A stretch of DNA of 64,000 nt from the NCBI RefSeq assembly GCF_009873495.1, contig NZ_CP046706.1, positions 62,001-126,000 of the forward strand, in the 5' to 3' direction. Under the pieces are notes generated by a model, which saw only the letters and a program-made list of their open reading frames with translations, was not told the origin of the DNA and did not search any database. The stretch is from Nostoc sp. ATCC 53789 (GTDB lineage Bacteria; Cyanobacteriota; Cyanobacteriia; Cyanobacteriales; Nostocaceae). Both the position numbers and the translations under genes were made by a program. Positions 44,016-52,887 of this stretch are shown here, one piece after another (position 1 is the stretch's first letter; the number at the start of each line of letters is the position of its first letter).

Positions 44016-44140
44016 GAATGATAATCATTGGGTGGGGGAAGAAGCTGCCGTCGGCAGCTTCTTCCCATTCTCTTTATTAATGAGACAAGGGTGAGCCTTG
44101 CTCACCCTTGTCTCCCCCTAACTATACGATTATCATTCTT
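44014..44140. other. Three-stem palindromic structure after tnsC
   Basis: An outer inverted repeat AAGAATGATAATC (44014-44026) and GATTATCATTCTT (44128-44140) encloses two perfect hairpins: a 15-bp stem 44036-44050/44052-44066 and a 14-bp stem 44082-44095/44101-44114. The outer stem begins inside the tnsC stop codon. It may be a strong bidirectional terminator, a structured RNA or a DNA site. Confidence 0.75.
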
Positions 44141-44221
44141 ACAACTCATGTCTCAAGTATGAAGTATATCTTGTCCTAAGTGCTTCTGAAGTATTTCGTG
44201 ACCGTTTGGCTAAATTATCGT

Positions 44222-44365
44222 TCAAATCACAACAAGGGCTTCTTTGAGGATTATTGTCTCATCCTCTAATTGTGCTAAGGTTAATATTTTTTGAATTTCT
44301 TGCAGATTTTGACAAGAAATCGCTTCTATCAACTGCTGTTTTAGGAGTTCATTTTGCGAATTCAT
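44222..44365 (-). CDS. Possible 47-aa helical small protein
   Basis: An ATG-initiated ORF of 47 codons read on the minus strand, giving a Leu/Gln/Glu-rich amphipathic helix (ELLKQQLIEAISCQNLQEIQ). It looks protein-like but has no clear ribosome site. It lies between the tnsC palindrome and the MarC gene. The rest of 44141-44537 shows no gene; one weak match to the left-end repeats is near 44213. Confidence 0.4.
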   Translation of the reverse strand: MNSQNELLKQQLIEAISCQNLQEIQKILTLAQLEDETIILKEALVVI

Positions 44366-44537
44366 TTATCTCAATGCTCAACAGTACTTCAGTGCGTTAA
44401 CTATTGTATAGTGACTAATTAAATTACGTTGAGACAAATCCGTGTCATCGAGTTCAGCCTTACCCACTTTAGGCTTGCAACAAAGCCGTGTTGATGTAGG
44501 TTGTAAACTCCCAGTGCTACTTCTCCTCCACAATGCA

Positions 44538-45551
44538 TCAGAAGCCAAACAAACGACGAAATACCAGTGCTTCAATCTCTAATCCAGTGATGATCCATTC
44601 AATCCCTAATGCCAACTGCAACACCCCCAACACAAAACCAAATATTCGCAGGGTGATAGGTTTGAGGAATGCCAGAATCGGTCGAGCTGCCAACATACCT
44701 ATAAAATTCAGTAGCATGACCAGCACCAATGTGCCCAAAACCGCTAGCGGGTTAAAGCCAATTTCCTGGAATACTAACATCAACACCAGGGCGATCGCAA
44801 TGCCAAAGGGCGGCAAAATGACGGGAAAGGTGAGGGGAGACACCACTAGTTTTAGGGAAGGCAGAGAAGAGTCTTCTGGAAGCGGGAGTGGTTGATACTG
44901 AGTGATTACCATGTTAAGCGCTACCAAAAATAGGAGAATTCCCCCAGCAATCAGCAACGAAGGCAATCGAATTTGCCAAACACGCACTATGTTTTGCCCA
45001 ATAATCGCCACCAGTAAAATCACGATCGTTGCTAGGGCAGCACTGCGAAACGCTAGCTGTTGCCGCAGCGATCGATCGGCATTCTGAGTAAGCTGTACAA
45101 ACGGCGGGATAACTTTGATTGGTCCTAGCGTCACAAAGAAAATGATGAATAGATTGAATACTCCAAATGGGGACTCGATCGATGTGCGGGCAATGCGATC
45201 GGCAAGGCGTTGTTTGGGCAAAACAATGGTGTCAGAGACATCTGGGGTATTGGGTGGGACAGTTGCGTCAGGAGATTGCGCGATGAGTGAGCTAACCAAA
45301 ACCTCTGAAGATTGGCATTGTTGAACGTTAGCACCAGCCGGACAATCAACAGAATCAAATTGAGTAGTGGCTAGAGATGGAAGCGCCAGTTGCAGGGAGA
45401 GCGTTAGCAGGAAAAAGGTTAGTACACCAAATCCTCGCTGTGCTAATTTTGAGGAACCAAATCTGATATAGAAAATTGAATTTAGAAACGATTGCCAACA
45501 AAACATTAGCTGAAAAACATTTGAAAGTTTGAACAAGCGTTTGGTAGACAC
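44538..45551 (-). CDS. MarC-family integral membrane protein
   Basis: 337 residues. After an N-terminal hydrophobic segment and a soluble stretch of about 80 residues, the MarC/UPF0056 pattern appears: FNLFIIFFVTLGPIKVIPPF, then SLLIAGGILLFLVALNMV and ALGIEWIITGLE. Six membrane spans are expected. The family's function is unclear despite its historical link to multiple antibiotic resistance. The N-terminal extension is longer than in typical members of about 200 residues. Confidence 0.88.
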   Translation of the reverse strand: MSTKRLFKLSNVFQLMFCWQSFLNSIFYIRFGSSKLAQRGFGVLTFFLLTLSLQLALPSLATTQFDSVDCPAGANVQQCQSSEVLVSSLIAQSPDATVPPNTPDVSDTIVLPKQRLADRIARTSIESPFGVFNLFIIFFVTLGPIKVIPPFVQLTQNADRSLRQQLAFRSAALATIVILLVAIIGQNIVRVWQIRLPSLLIAGGILLFLVALNMVITQYQPLPLPEDSSLPSLKLVVSPLTFPVILPPFGIAIALVLMLVFQEIGFNPLAVLGTLVLVMLLNFIGMLAARPILAFLKPITLRIFGFVLGVLQLALGIEWIITGLEIEALVFRRLFGF

Positions 45552-45699
45552 ATCTTGTGGATTACATAATTTTCGACTAACTCATCGGCAATTAGCAGCT
45601 AGCTGCTGATCTGCGTGAAATTCAACTTCTCGCATCGTTTCATGCCCCGTCAAACAACGACTCCTTGAGGGCATAAAAGCGGAACATCGGGTAGAACAT

Positions 45700-46740
45700 C
45701 TAGACATCGACTCGCAGTTTCGCCATATTCCGCCAAAAGTGTCCTAGACTCTCCGTGCCGCCGAATAGTGTGGTGAAAATGGTCGAGTCGGCGAGCAAAA
45801 TATCGCCGCCACGGTTACCGTTCGGCGGTGCCCAGATGCACGTATTGAATTCCCGATTTCCCTCCGCCGTGAACGGATGCGGTCGGGAAAGATCGATCGG
45901 CTGCGTCGCCAGAACATGAATGGACTTCGTGTCCTCTGTCGTCAGCGCATAGTGGGGCAGATGCAGATGGAAGTTGAACGTGGTCACTCCATTCAGCAAA
46001 CCCAGTTTGTCGAGATCCTTGTGGACGGTCAGGGGTGCGATCTGGTTGCTTCCTTGTACGACGGCAGGCCGGAGTCCAAACTGATTAAGTACGGGCACTT
46101 CGAGTTCTTTCATCAGCGATCGCGTGTACTGACCGAAGCGCTGCTGGCGCGGCACGAGTTCGTCGCCGTGATGCTTATACTCCATCTGGCGCTGCTGCAT
46201 GTCACTCGTGAAGCCCACGTCATGGTGCGGCGCAAGGAGCAGGCACGTGCCTTCCCGGTTAAGCCACTCCCGGATCGCGTCGATTTCTCCCTTCTCGGCC
46301 TCTTGCTCGGATACGAGGTGATCCAGACCGAACACCATCAATGTATCCGTGTCTGCCAGAATTCTTTCATCAATCAGGAGTTTGTAACCTGCCTGGTCAA
46401 TGCGTTGGTAAACGGCGACCGGCTGCCCAGTAATCTCGCCCACGATTTGCTGAAAATCGATGGTTGATCGGTGGAATAGCTCCAGAGTACCAGCGATGCC
46501 CTGCAAGAAATTCATCTTATCCCACTCAGATCCCTCAAAGTTCGGCCAGCCGACCCGACGGACTTCGGTCATCGTCGAAAACCGATTATCCAATTCGGTC
46601 AGATCTCGGTTGGCTTCCCAAGGATAACTCCACGTCCAGTAAATGCTGAACCGACGTTTGTTCGGCGTGTACGGTCGCGGCACATGGTTCTGGTTGTACG
46701 TTCGCCCAACTCGATTGAGCTTGCTCATTTTCACCACCAT
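45700..46740 (-). CDS. Hypothetical protein in the DyP operon
   Basis: 346 residues. The middle has a glutamine-amidotransferase-like pattern, DTLMVFGLDHLVSEQE and IREWLNREGTCLLLAPHHDVG, suggesting a class I amidotransferase-like fold, but no catalytic Cys is visible there. A ribosome site (AAGGAAT) precedes the start. The gene is visibly more G+C-rich than the surrounding cyanobacterial DNA and follows the DyP-type gene by 26 bases on the same strand. Function unknown. Confidence 0.75.
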   Translation of the reverse strand: MVVKMSKLNRVGRTYNQNHVPRPYTPNKRRFSIYWTWSYPWEANRDLTELDNRFSTMTEVRRVGWPNFEGSEWDKMNFLQGIAGTLELFHRSTIDFQQIVGEITGQPVAVYQRIDQAGYKLLIDERILADTDTLMVFGLDHLVSEQEAEKGEIDAIREWLNREGTCLLLAPHHDVGFTSDMQQRQMEYKHHGDELVPRQQRFGQYTRSLMKELEVPVLNQFGLRPAVVQGSNQIAPLTVHKDLDKLGLLNGVTTFNFHLHLPHYALTTEDTKSIHVLATQPIDLSRPHPFTAEGNREFNTCIWAPPNGNRGGDILLADSTIFTTLFGGTESLGHFWRNMAKLRVDV

Positions 46741-46766
46741 TCCTTTTATTTGATCGGATTCTAAAG

Positions 46767-48128
46767 TTACCTGCCACTGCTCAGTGACGCCAGGTACCCA
46801 AGCGCCTTCAGTCCAGGCAGAAAGAAGTAAGCCCCACCCCGAACCGTGGTGAATGCCGGAATGCCCTTGATGGTTTTCCGGATTGGCCGCTTCGGGATCT
46901 TGAAGTCAAGGGTGCCGTCCTGCGTGCCGATAATCGGATCGCGCTCGTTGCCGAGTTCGTGGAAGTTCTTGTCATTCACCCACACGTTCTGCGCGAACTC
47001 GAACTGACGAATCAGGCTCGCGCAGATCACGAAGGCAGCAATGCCACGCTCTATCCTATCTTCCGGCGCATCTTCCGGGAGTGGTGGCCCGTAGGTCGCC
47101 CCACGACGGATCATCCGTCGCCGGTTCATGTTCGCCCCTGTATCACGAGGATTCAGGCGACGGATATGGGAGCCGAGGGGTACGGCATAGCCATGCGGGT
47201 CCATAGTCGCATAGTTGAAGTCGTTGTTGCGCTGCATATCCACGGCAAGTGCTGGATCGTCCTTGTCTGGGGACAGCACCAGCGGTGCGCCGCTGCGCCA
47301 GCGGCCCATCAACTTTGCTGCCACAAGTTCCTGCTCTTCCGGCGTCTGACCGTGCTGGCGCAAGAAGTCACGAAACTCGATGATATGCTCCTGTAGGCGT
47401 CGATAGGCCATGTAGCTACCGTTCCGAGAGAGGATCTCAGGTTGTGGCAGATTGGCTGGGGAACCGTATTCGTCTGGGTAGCCCAGGATGAACTCGCCCG
47501 CCTTCAGCGGCGCACCGGAACCGGGCGTCGGCTCTTCGCCCGATCCTTCGATGACTGGCTGCGAGAGCCGATCGCGGTAGCCGAAGTGGTCGTGTGCATA
47601 GTTGAAAGGCGGCGTTGCCTCCAGATCCAATGCCGAGAGCACTTCCACTCCCTCGCACTGCGCGACGAGTTGCTGGTGCTCCGCCTTGCAGCGATCGCGC
47701 TCTGCGTTATCGCGGGCAAAGAGAATCACAATTGCATGGAGATCCGGGCTAGCCAGACCTCCCACCCAATTGTCAGGATGATTCGCGCCGATGTCGCCGA
47801 GGATCTCCGCACGGGCCACCATGCCCTGCTTGAACTCCTCAGGAAACGTATCCAGCGATGCCTCATCCATACCCAGCGCCCGCAGTCCGTTCCAGGTGAA
47901 GGCCACGCTCACCCATCGGTTGTCCTGTTCGACCGAAGCACGAACCTCCGCAGACGACTGTACCTTTTCAAGAATGGCAGCTAGCCATGCTCGTCCACCA
48001 GCAGGGTTCCGGAACGATAGAAATTCATACCGTCCGGTGAGCGCAGGCACACGAGTCAACAGAATGTGCTGAATGTCGTCAAACTCAAGCATATCAAGTC
48101 CTCCTGATAGATTACTGCATCTGGTCAA
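46767..48128 (-). CDS. DyP-type peroxidase family protein
   Basis: 453 residues. FGYRDRLSQPVIEG near residue 184 corresponds to the DyP G(F/Y)xDG region, with R-D present but the usual GxxDG not exact. GEFILGYPDEYG follows, and RRMIRRGATYGPPLP near residue 340 is typical of the family's C-terminal haem region. DyP proteins are haem peroxidases of broad substrate range. The gene is G+C-rich and overlaps the upstream 183-residue gene by 17 bases. Cargo loading into an encapsulin is possible for some DyPs, but no encapsulin gene is in this window. Confidence 0.85.
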   Translation of the reverse strand: MTRCSNLSGGLDMLEFDDIQHILLTRVPALTGRYEFLSFRNPAGGRAWLAAILEKVQSSAEVRASVEQDNRWVSVAFTWNGLRALGMDEASLDTFPEEFKQGMVARAEILGDIGANHPDNWVGGLASPDLHAIVILFARDNAERDRCKAEHQQLVAQCEGVEVLSALDLEATPPFNYAHDHFGYRDRLSQPVIEGSGEEPTPGSGAPLKAGEFILGYPDEYGSPANLPQPEILSRNGSYMAYRRLQEHIIEFRDFLRQHGQTPEEQELVAAKLMGRWRSGAPLVLSPDKDDPALAVDMQRNNDFNYATMDPHGYAVPLGSHIRRLNPRDTGANMNRRRMIRRGATYGPPLPEDAPEDRIERGIAAFVICASLIRQFEFAQNVWVNDKNFHELGNERDPIIGTQDGTLDFKIPKRPIRKTIKGIPAFTTVRGGAYFFLPGLKALGYLASLSSGR

Positions 48129-48663
48129 GCATGTCGGAGAACGCCGCCTTGAGTTTGAGGGCTTTCTTGATTTCGTCGGAACTTACGTAGGGATACTCTC
48201 CGTATTCGAGGAAGCTTGGACACTGGTGCTCGCGGACGAATTGGATGAACGCCGGTGTGTTCGTCTTCCAGTCCTGGGGAAATCCCTCAAGATTCTCGAA
48301 AACAGTATTGATACCGTACTGTGAAAAGAGCGCAACGGCATCCTCAGTGTATTTGTCGAAGTCTGTGTCAAAAATGCCCTGGTACATGAAGTATGTGTCC
48401 TCGGCGATGTCAAACAGCACCCAGCGCAGGTAATGCAGCTTGAGCACAGCCAGACCGTCCGGCAAATCGGCGATGGTCTTCTCGAGCGTCTTCCCATATT
48501 CGCGGATGGTCTCCTCCGTACCAGGTTTGATTTTCGCGATAATCGTGAAGCCGTAGCACGCGGGAGTTTTGGGAAAAATCGGGCCGTATCTTCCCTGCTC
48601 CTGTTTGAAGACTCCCTCCTTCGGGATCGCCATGGCGGCGGGTTTCGTCCAATCGTTATGCAT
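48112..48663 (-). CDS. Hypothetical protein, first gene of the DyP operon
   Basis: 183 residues. The middle has a dimeric alpha/beta-barrel-like pattern (GFTIIAKIKPGTEETIREYG, then HYLRWVLFDIAEDTYFMYQG), a fold shared with DyP and chlorite dismutase proteins. It may therefore be a small relative or partner of the peroxidase. The ATG has a good ribosome site (AAGGAAG). Its high G+C matches the two downstream genes and not the surroundings. Confidence 0.75.
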   Translation of the reverse strand: MHNDWTKPAAMAIPKEGVFKQEQGRYGPIFPKTPACYGFTIIAKIKPGTEETIREYGKTLEKTIADLPDGLAVLKLHYLRWVLFDIAEDTYFMYQGIFDTDFDKYTEDAVALFSQYGINTVFENLEGFPQDWKTNTPAFIQFVREHQCPSFLEYGEYPYVSSDEIKKALKLKAAFSDMLDQMQ

Positions 48664-48702
48664 ATCAATCTTCCTTTCTTAGGTGGTGTTATTAAACTGT
48701 TG

Positions 48703-49432
48703 TTAGACGTTTAAGCCAAACTCGTAGCGATTGATAAAGAGCCCAATAACCAAGTCATGCATTTCCTCAGTCTTAGAAAAGTAAATTGTCTTTCTAGCCA
48801 GTCGCTTAAGCCGAGTTCTTAAATTTAGATGTTTATGTTCAATTATTTGAGTCTTTCTCTTGCAAATCTCATGTTTTTCTGGAGGTAAATGCCATTCATC
48901 AACTCCCCAACCATCTGTACAGTATTTCCTAACACCAAATGGCTCTAATAAATTTTTTAGCTTCAGAAATACTTAGTCTTGCGCGCTGTCCAAATGCGTA
49001 AGCTAAAACTTTTACTGTCAGACGCTCGATAGCACCTACGTAACTCCACATTTCATCTAGTTCAGACTCTTCAATCCCTTCCAAGGCTTCTTCTTCCACT
49101 TCCACCAGCTTGATTTCTACCTCCACTTATTCGGATTGAATAGTTGGCAACAATTTTTGATTCACCGATCCAATTTGGGAAATTTTTTTTAATTCTCTGA
49201 TTACTATTGCCGGGCTAATATGCAACACTCGCGCAATATCGCGAACTCCATTGCCATTGAGTTTCATCTCTATAATTTGATGCTTAACTTGTCTAGTCCG
49301 TCTAGGCTGTCTTGTATTGATAAAAATATCCGGCGCAGGCACTCCCGATTCTGGCACAGGTAACGTTGCTTACCCTCTGGAAGATTTACCGTGTTTAATA
49401 ATATCTGATGAGCGACAATCAGGACATAGCAC
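48703..49432 (-). pseudogene. Decayed IS1-family transposase (InsA/InsB)
   Basis: Reading the minus strand in shifting frames gives InsA-like LCPDCRSSDIIKHGKSSRG, then GKQRYLCQNRECLRR in a second frame, then LNGNGVRDIARVLHISP back in the first. An in-frame stop precedes the InsB part (ESELDEMWSYVGA). One more shift near 48950 leads to KYCTDGWGVDEWHLPPEKHE and the family end HDLVIGLFINRYEFG. At least three frame disruptions and one stop make it inactive. Confidence 0.9.
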
Positions 49433-49662
49433 AGGAAGCAAGACGGTTATAGGACGGACTTAAATCACTTATTTAACTTAACCCCAGCTTCTATTATTAC
49501 AGTATTCCAACAGTTTGATAACATTACCAACGGATCTATACTTTTCGGTAGATACAAATCACCTTGAGGGGAGACACAAGACCCCGGAATATTTACAGGC
49601 TAAAGAATGTGGCAAATTATGGTAAAACAAAAAGAGCCTTTATTTGCAATAAGTTCTAATTA

Positions 49663-49900
49663 ATGACAATATTACCGGAATTCTACGAAATACACCTGAA
49701 GCGGAAACTAGGACGTGCCGAATATTTATTCATAAAAATTCTGATTAATTTACTATAGTCTATTAAAACTGTTAGCCTTGAAGCGTTGGCTACTGGTTTA
49801 CATATACCAATATTTTTGAAAGTAGAAGAAAGGAAATTCAACGATTTTTATCTTTAAATTATATAAATGTTGAAGAGATATGGTTTCCAATTATTACAGG
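49663..49900 (+). pseudogene. N-terminal fragment of an IS4-like transposase
   Basis: MTILPEFYEIHLKRKLGRAE, then SIKTVSLEALATGLHIPI and, after a frame change in a T run, NYINVEEIWFPIIT. This matches the start of cyanobacterial IS4-type transposases as I know them. It has an internal stop and a frameshift, and it breaks off at about 49900, where a fragment of an AIPR-like gene begins. Confidence 0.75.
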
Positions 49901-49919
49901 GCGGCCACATCAGAGCAAA

Positions 49920-49998
49920 GGCAGTAAAGTAGTTAATCTTTCCCTTTCTGCGTCTGTGATGTTACTTGGAAGACTCATCCCTGCTGGGTGTTTGGTTC
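49920..49998 (-). pseudogene. 79-base duplicate fragment of the AIPR-family gene
   Basis: Bases 49920-49998 match 53379-53457 in the AIPR-family gene with about four differences. The copy is in the same orientation and not otherwise part of a gene. It joins directly to the IS4-like fragment, so it is probably what remains of a second AIPR-family gene destroyed by IS activity. Confidence 0.85.
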
Positions 49999-50061
49999 TT
50001 AACATGTCTACCATGTCGTGCAAGTCCTGATCTTCAAGGCACTCCCCCCTGATTACAGAAG

Positions 50062-50090
50062 CTCAGACTTCAGCCGGAGGCAAGTCTGAG
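50062..50090 (-). terminator. Hairpin after the toxin gene
   Basis: CTCAGACTT (50062-50070) and AAGTCTGAG (50082-50090) form a perfect 9-bp stem five bases past the toxin stop. There is no T run, so its strength as a terminator is uncertain. Between 49433 and 49662 I see nothing supportable. Confidence 0.45.
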
Positions 50091-50094
50091 TAGT

Positions 50095-50412
50095 TCACTC
50101 GGATTCTTCACCTAGATCAGATTGGCGACTGTTGCGAACATGAAGAATTGCTACAGTATTTTCTGACACGAAAAATAAAACTCGATATTTTCTTCGTTTT
50201 CCAACCCAAAGTTGCCGAATTTCACGACCAATCACTGGTGCTTCTGGTGCTATGCTACACCGATTAGGAAATTCTTTCAGTGAAGCGATAGCGTCAAGAA
50301 GCTCATAATACCAGCTATTGGCTACTTCAGCACTCAGATTGTCGCACATCCAACGATAGGATGTTTCGATTTCTTGAAAGGCAGTGGGTTGAATGAGAAC
50401 CTGGTAACTCAT
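50095..50412 (-). CDS. RelE/ParE-family toxin
   Basis: 105 residues with the family fold pattern: SYQVLIQPTAFQEIETSYRW at the start, NRCSIAPEAPVIGREIRQLW in the middle, and RKYRVLFFVSENTVAILHVR at the end. Toxins of this superfamily either cleave mRNA at ribosomes or poison gyrase; which applies here cannot be told. The start overlaps the end of the antitoxin gene by four bases, the usual type II arrangement. Confidence 0.9.
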   Translation of the reverse strand: MSYQVLIQPTAFQEIETSYRWMCDNLSAEVANSWYYELLDAIASLKEFPNRCSIAPEAPVIGREIRQLWVGKRRKYRVLFFVSENTVAILHVRNSRQSDLGEESE

Positions 50413-50675
50413 GGGCGAGGCGGAATGCCTAGTTTTTGTTCTAGGGCTGCCAAGGCTTGGTCGGACAGAATTCCTTCACCCTGCTCAAACTCATCTAGTC
50501 CTTTACGAATACCTACTATTGCTTCTAGATAATCAATGCGTTCTAAGAGTTCTCTATATGTGGCTAGTGGATGTTTTGGAGATGTTTTGAGTGATTTCAA
50601 AAACCCAAGTAGATCCTCTAGTAGTTCGTTTGGAGTGTTGTCAATTTCTTGTAATAGCAATTCTTTGATCGTCAT
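50409..50675 (-). CDS. Antitoxin of the RelE/ParE-type pair
   Basis: 88 residues from the ATG at 50675, giving MTIKELLLQEIDNTPNELLE. A longer ORF starts at 50744 but its extra 23 residues lack a ribosome site. The protein is acidic and helical, with a C-terminal tail (LAALEQKLGIPPRP) that probably wraps the toxin. It precedes and overlaps the toxin gene by four bases. Confidence 0.8.
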   Translation of the reverse strand: MTIKELLLQEIDNTPNELLEDLLGFLKSLKTSPKHPLATYRELLERIDYLEAIVGIRKGLDEFEQGEGILSDQALAALEQKLGIPPRP

Positions 50676-50744
50676 TACAGTTATATAGATGAGATTTCTG
50701 TTTCTAGTATGGCTAATTATAGCTAGAAGTGCAGACGATAGCAC

Positions 50745-51296
50745 TTTAAACGTGTCGGTTCGCAGACTAATTGAAAAATCTCAACGAAATAATCAGGGTT
50801 CTGGCGTACCTTGTCGCAAGCCTACTGAAATAAGTAAAAATACCAACGATCATCATCAAGAAAAATAAATACTCATTGAAATACTTGTCGGATTTTTGGG
50901 AAAAGGCAAGAGGAAAAGGCAAACAAAAAACCTTTAAACTAGCCTCAGCAACCTTTGTCCAAAACCAAATTCTGAGTTCAAAATTGCATTATTCTCAGTT
51001 GTATTGATACTCATTGTAACTATACAACCATCTATTTTTAAAATCTTTAATAGTGTTGCAATCGCTACATTGTAGGTGGGTTATCTCTATTTTTTATATT
51101 ATTATCTGTCTGATGGCTGATATATCTCTTCTAATTTCTCAAGCAAGCTTATCCATAAGATAGTTTTATTTTATATGCAAAAACGTCTACTTTAAAGATA
51201 AGTTTGAAAAGTATTCGTATAAATCAGAATTGAAAAATGAAGTGGCACATTATCCCTTGTTGAAGCAAAACTAACTATTTCAGTCTGACCTTTATT
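50745..51296. other. 552-base gap without a gene
   Basis: A+T-rich spacer between the antitoxin and the FAD oxidoreductase. It must contain both promoters. No ORF, strong hairpin or repeat that I can support was seen. Confidence 0.6.
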
Positions 51297-52859
51297 TTGA
51301 AAGCTAACTCTGTGATCAAAGAATTGGATTTATCGAACACTATCTCAAAAAATATGCCTAATATATCAGGAAAGCACATTTCTTACTGGATTGACTCAAC
51401 ACCCACAGCTAATTTTCCACCACTTATCAATAATCTATCTGTGGATGTTGCAATTGTCGGTGCAGGTATTGCAGGAATCACTGCTGCAACATTACTTAAA
51501 CGCGCAGGTAAAACCGTTGCCGTAATTGAATCGCAACAAATATCTACTGGTGTTAGCGGTCATACTACAGCCAAAGTTACCTCACTTCACCAATTGATTT
51601 ATGCCGATTTGATTAAAAATCATGGTGAAAAAAAGGCACAGATATATGCACAGTCAAACCAAGCAGCACTAGAATTCATTGCTAAAACAGTTACCGAACA
51701 ACAAATCGACTGTGATTTTAGTCGCCAAAGTGCCTATACTTTCGCAGAAACTGAAGATCATCTCAAGGACATTGAAAAAGAGGTAGAAGCAGCACTAAAA
51801 ATCGGACTACCCGCCACATTTGTTCGTGAAACTTCCTTGCCCTTTCCTATTGTTGGTGCTGTTAAGTTTGACAACCAAGCACAATTTCATTCTCGCAAAT
51901 ACCTCTTACACCTGATCAAGCAGATTCCTGGTAATGGAAGTTACGTATTTGAAAATACAAGAGTACTCAAGGTCGATGAAGATAATCTTTGTCAAGTTAC
52001 TACTGACAAGGGAATTATTCAGGCACAAAATGTCATAGTTTCAACCAATATTCCCATTACCGATGAAGGATTATTCTTTGCTAAAACTTACCCCAAACGT
52101 TCTTACATCATTGGTGCGCGGATTGCAGAGCAGAAAGCACCTGTGGGAATGTACATCGGTTCAGGAGAAAAATACTACTCTATTCGCACTACTCCTGACA
52201 AGAATGGCTTATTGCTACTTGTTGGTGGCGGCGGTCATCAAGTAGGAACAGTGGAGAATACTGAAGAAAAATATCTAGATTTAGAAAATTATGCCCGTTC
52301 TCGCTTTGATATCGATTCCATTGACTATCGTTGGTCTACTCAGGATTTTGTATCTTTTGACAAGATACCTTATGTAGGAAAATTAACTCCTCTAAGCAAG
52401 CATACCTTTGTGGCAACTGGGTTTAGTCTGTGGGGCATGACTCAAGGAACCTTGTCTGGAATGATACTTTCAGACCAGATTTTAGGCATTGAAAATCCTG
52501 CGGCTGATTTGTACGATTCAACCCGCGCCACTCCTTTTCTCACTCCACAAGGTATAAAGCAAAACTTGGAAGTTGGCGCTCATTGGGTAGGCGATCGCCT
52601 CAAGGGATTGAATAAATCTCTGCAAGATGTGGCTATCGGTGAAGGAAAACTAGTCACTGTCGATGGGGATAAAGTTGCCGCTTACCGAGATCAAACAGGA
52701 GAAATACACGCTGTTTCTGCGGTATGTTCTCACTTGGGTTGTGTTGTTGCTTGGAACAGTGCCGAGAAAAGTTGGGACTGTCCTTGTCATGGTTCACGTT
52801 TCAGTTGCAAAGGGGAAGTTTTACACGGTCCGACAGTGAAAGATTTAAAGAAATTTTAG
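51297..52859 (+). CDS. FAD-dependent oxidoreductase with C-terminal Rieske [2Fe-2S] domain
   Basis: 520 residues from a TTG at 51297; an ATG at 51354 is a reasonable alternative because neither has a clear ribosome site. The N-terminal Rossmann motif VDVAIVGAGIAGITAATLLK binds FAD, and a DAO-type substrate domain follows. The Rieske centre is visible near residues 477-500: CSHLGCVV and CPCHGSRF, with both Cys-His pairs intact. Similar cyanobacterial fusions are annotated as FAD-dependent oxidoreductases of unknown substrate. It is solitary and convergent with the AIPR gene. Confidence 0.92.
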   Translation: MKANSVIKELDLSNTISKNMPNISGKHISYWIDSTPTANFPPLINNLSVDVAIVGAGIAGITAATLLKRAGKTVAVIESQQISTGVSGHTTAKVTSLHQLIYADLIKNHGEKKAQIYAQSNQAALEFIAKTVTEQQIDCDFSRQSAYTFAETEDHLKDIEKEVEAALKIGLPATFVRETSLPFPIVGAVKFDNQAQFHSRKYLLHLIKQIPGNGSYVFENTRVLKVDEDNLCQVTTDKGIIQAQNVIVSTNIPITDEGLFFAKTYPKRSYIIGARIAEQKAPVGMYIGSGEKYYSIRTTPDKNGLLLLVGGGGHQVGTVENTEEKYLDLENYARSRFDIDSIDYRWSTQDFVSFDKIPYVGKLTPLSKHTFVATGFSLWGMTQGTLSGMILSDQILGIENPAADLYDSTRATPFLTPQGIKQNLEVGAHWVGDRLKGLNKSLQDVAIGEGKLVTVDGDKVAAYRDQTGEIHAVSAVCSHLGCVVAWNSAEKSWDCPCHGSRFSCKGEVLHGPTVKDLKKF

Positions 52860-52887
52860 CTTTAACTATTGCCTATTAAGGGTTTCA

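Noticed and set aside
46767..48128. Encapsulin nanocompartment with DyP cargo
   Set aside because: No encapsulin shell gene is in the window.
45877..48714. Several plus-strand ORFs opposite the DyP genes, up to 196 codons
   Set aside because: High G+C leaves opposite frames open; the products have no domain patterns and the minus-strand genes have good ribosome sites.
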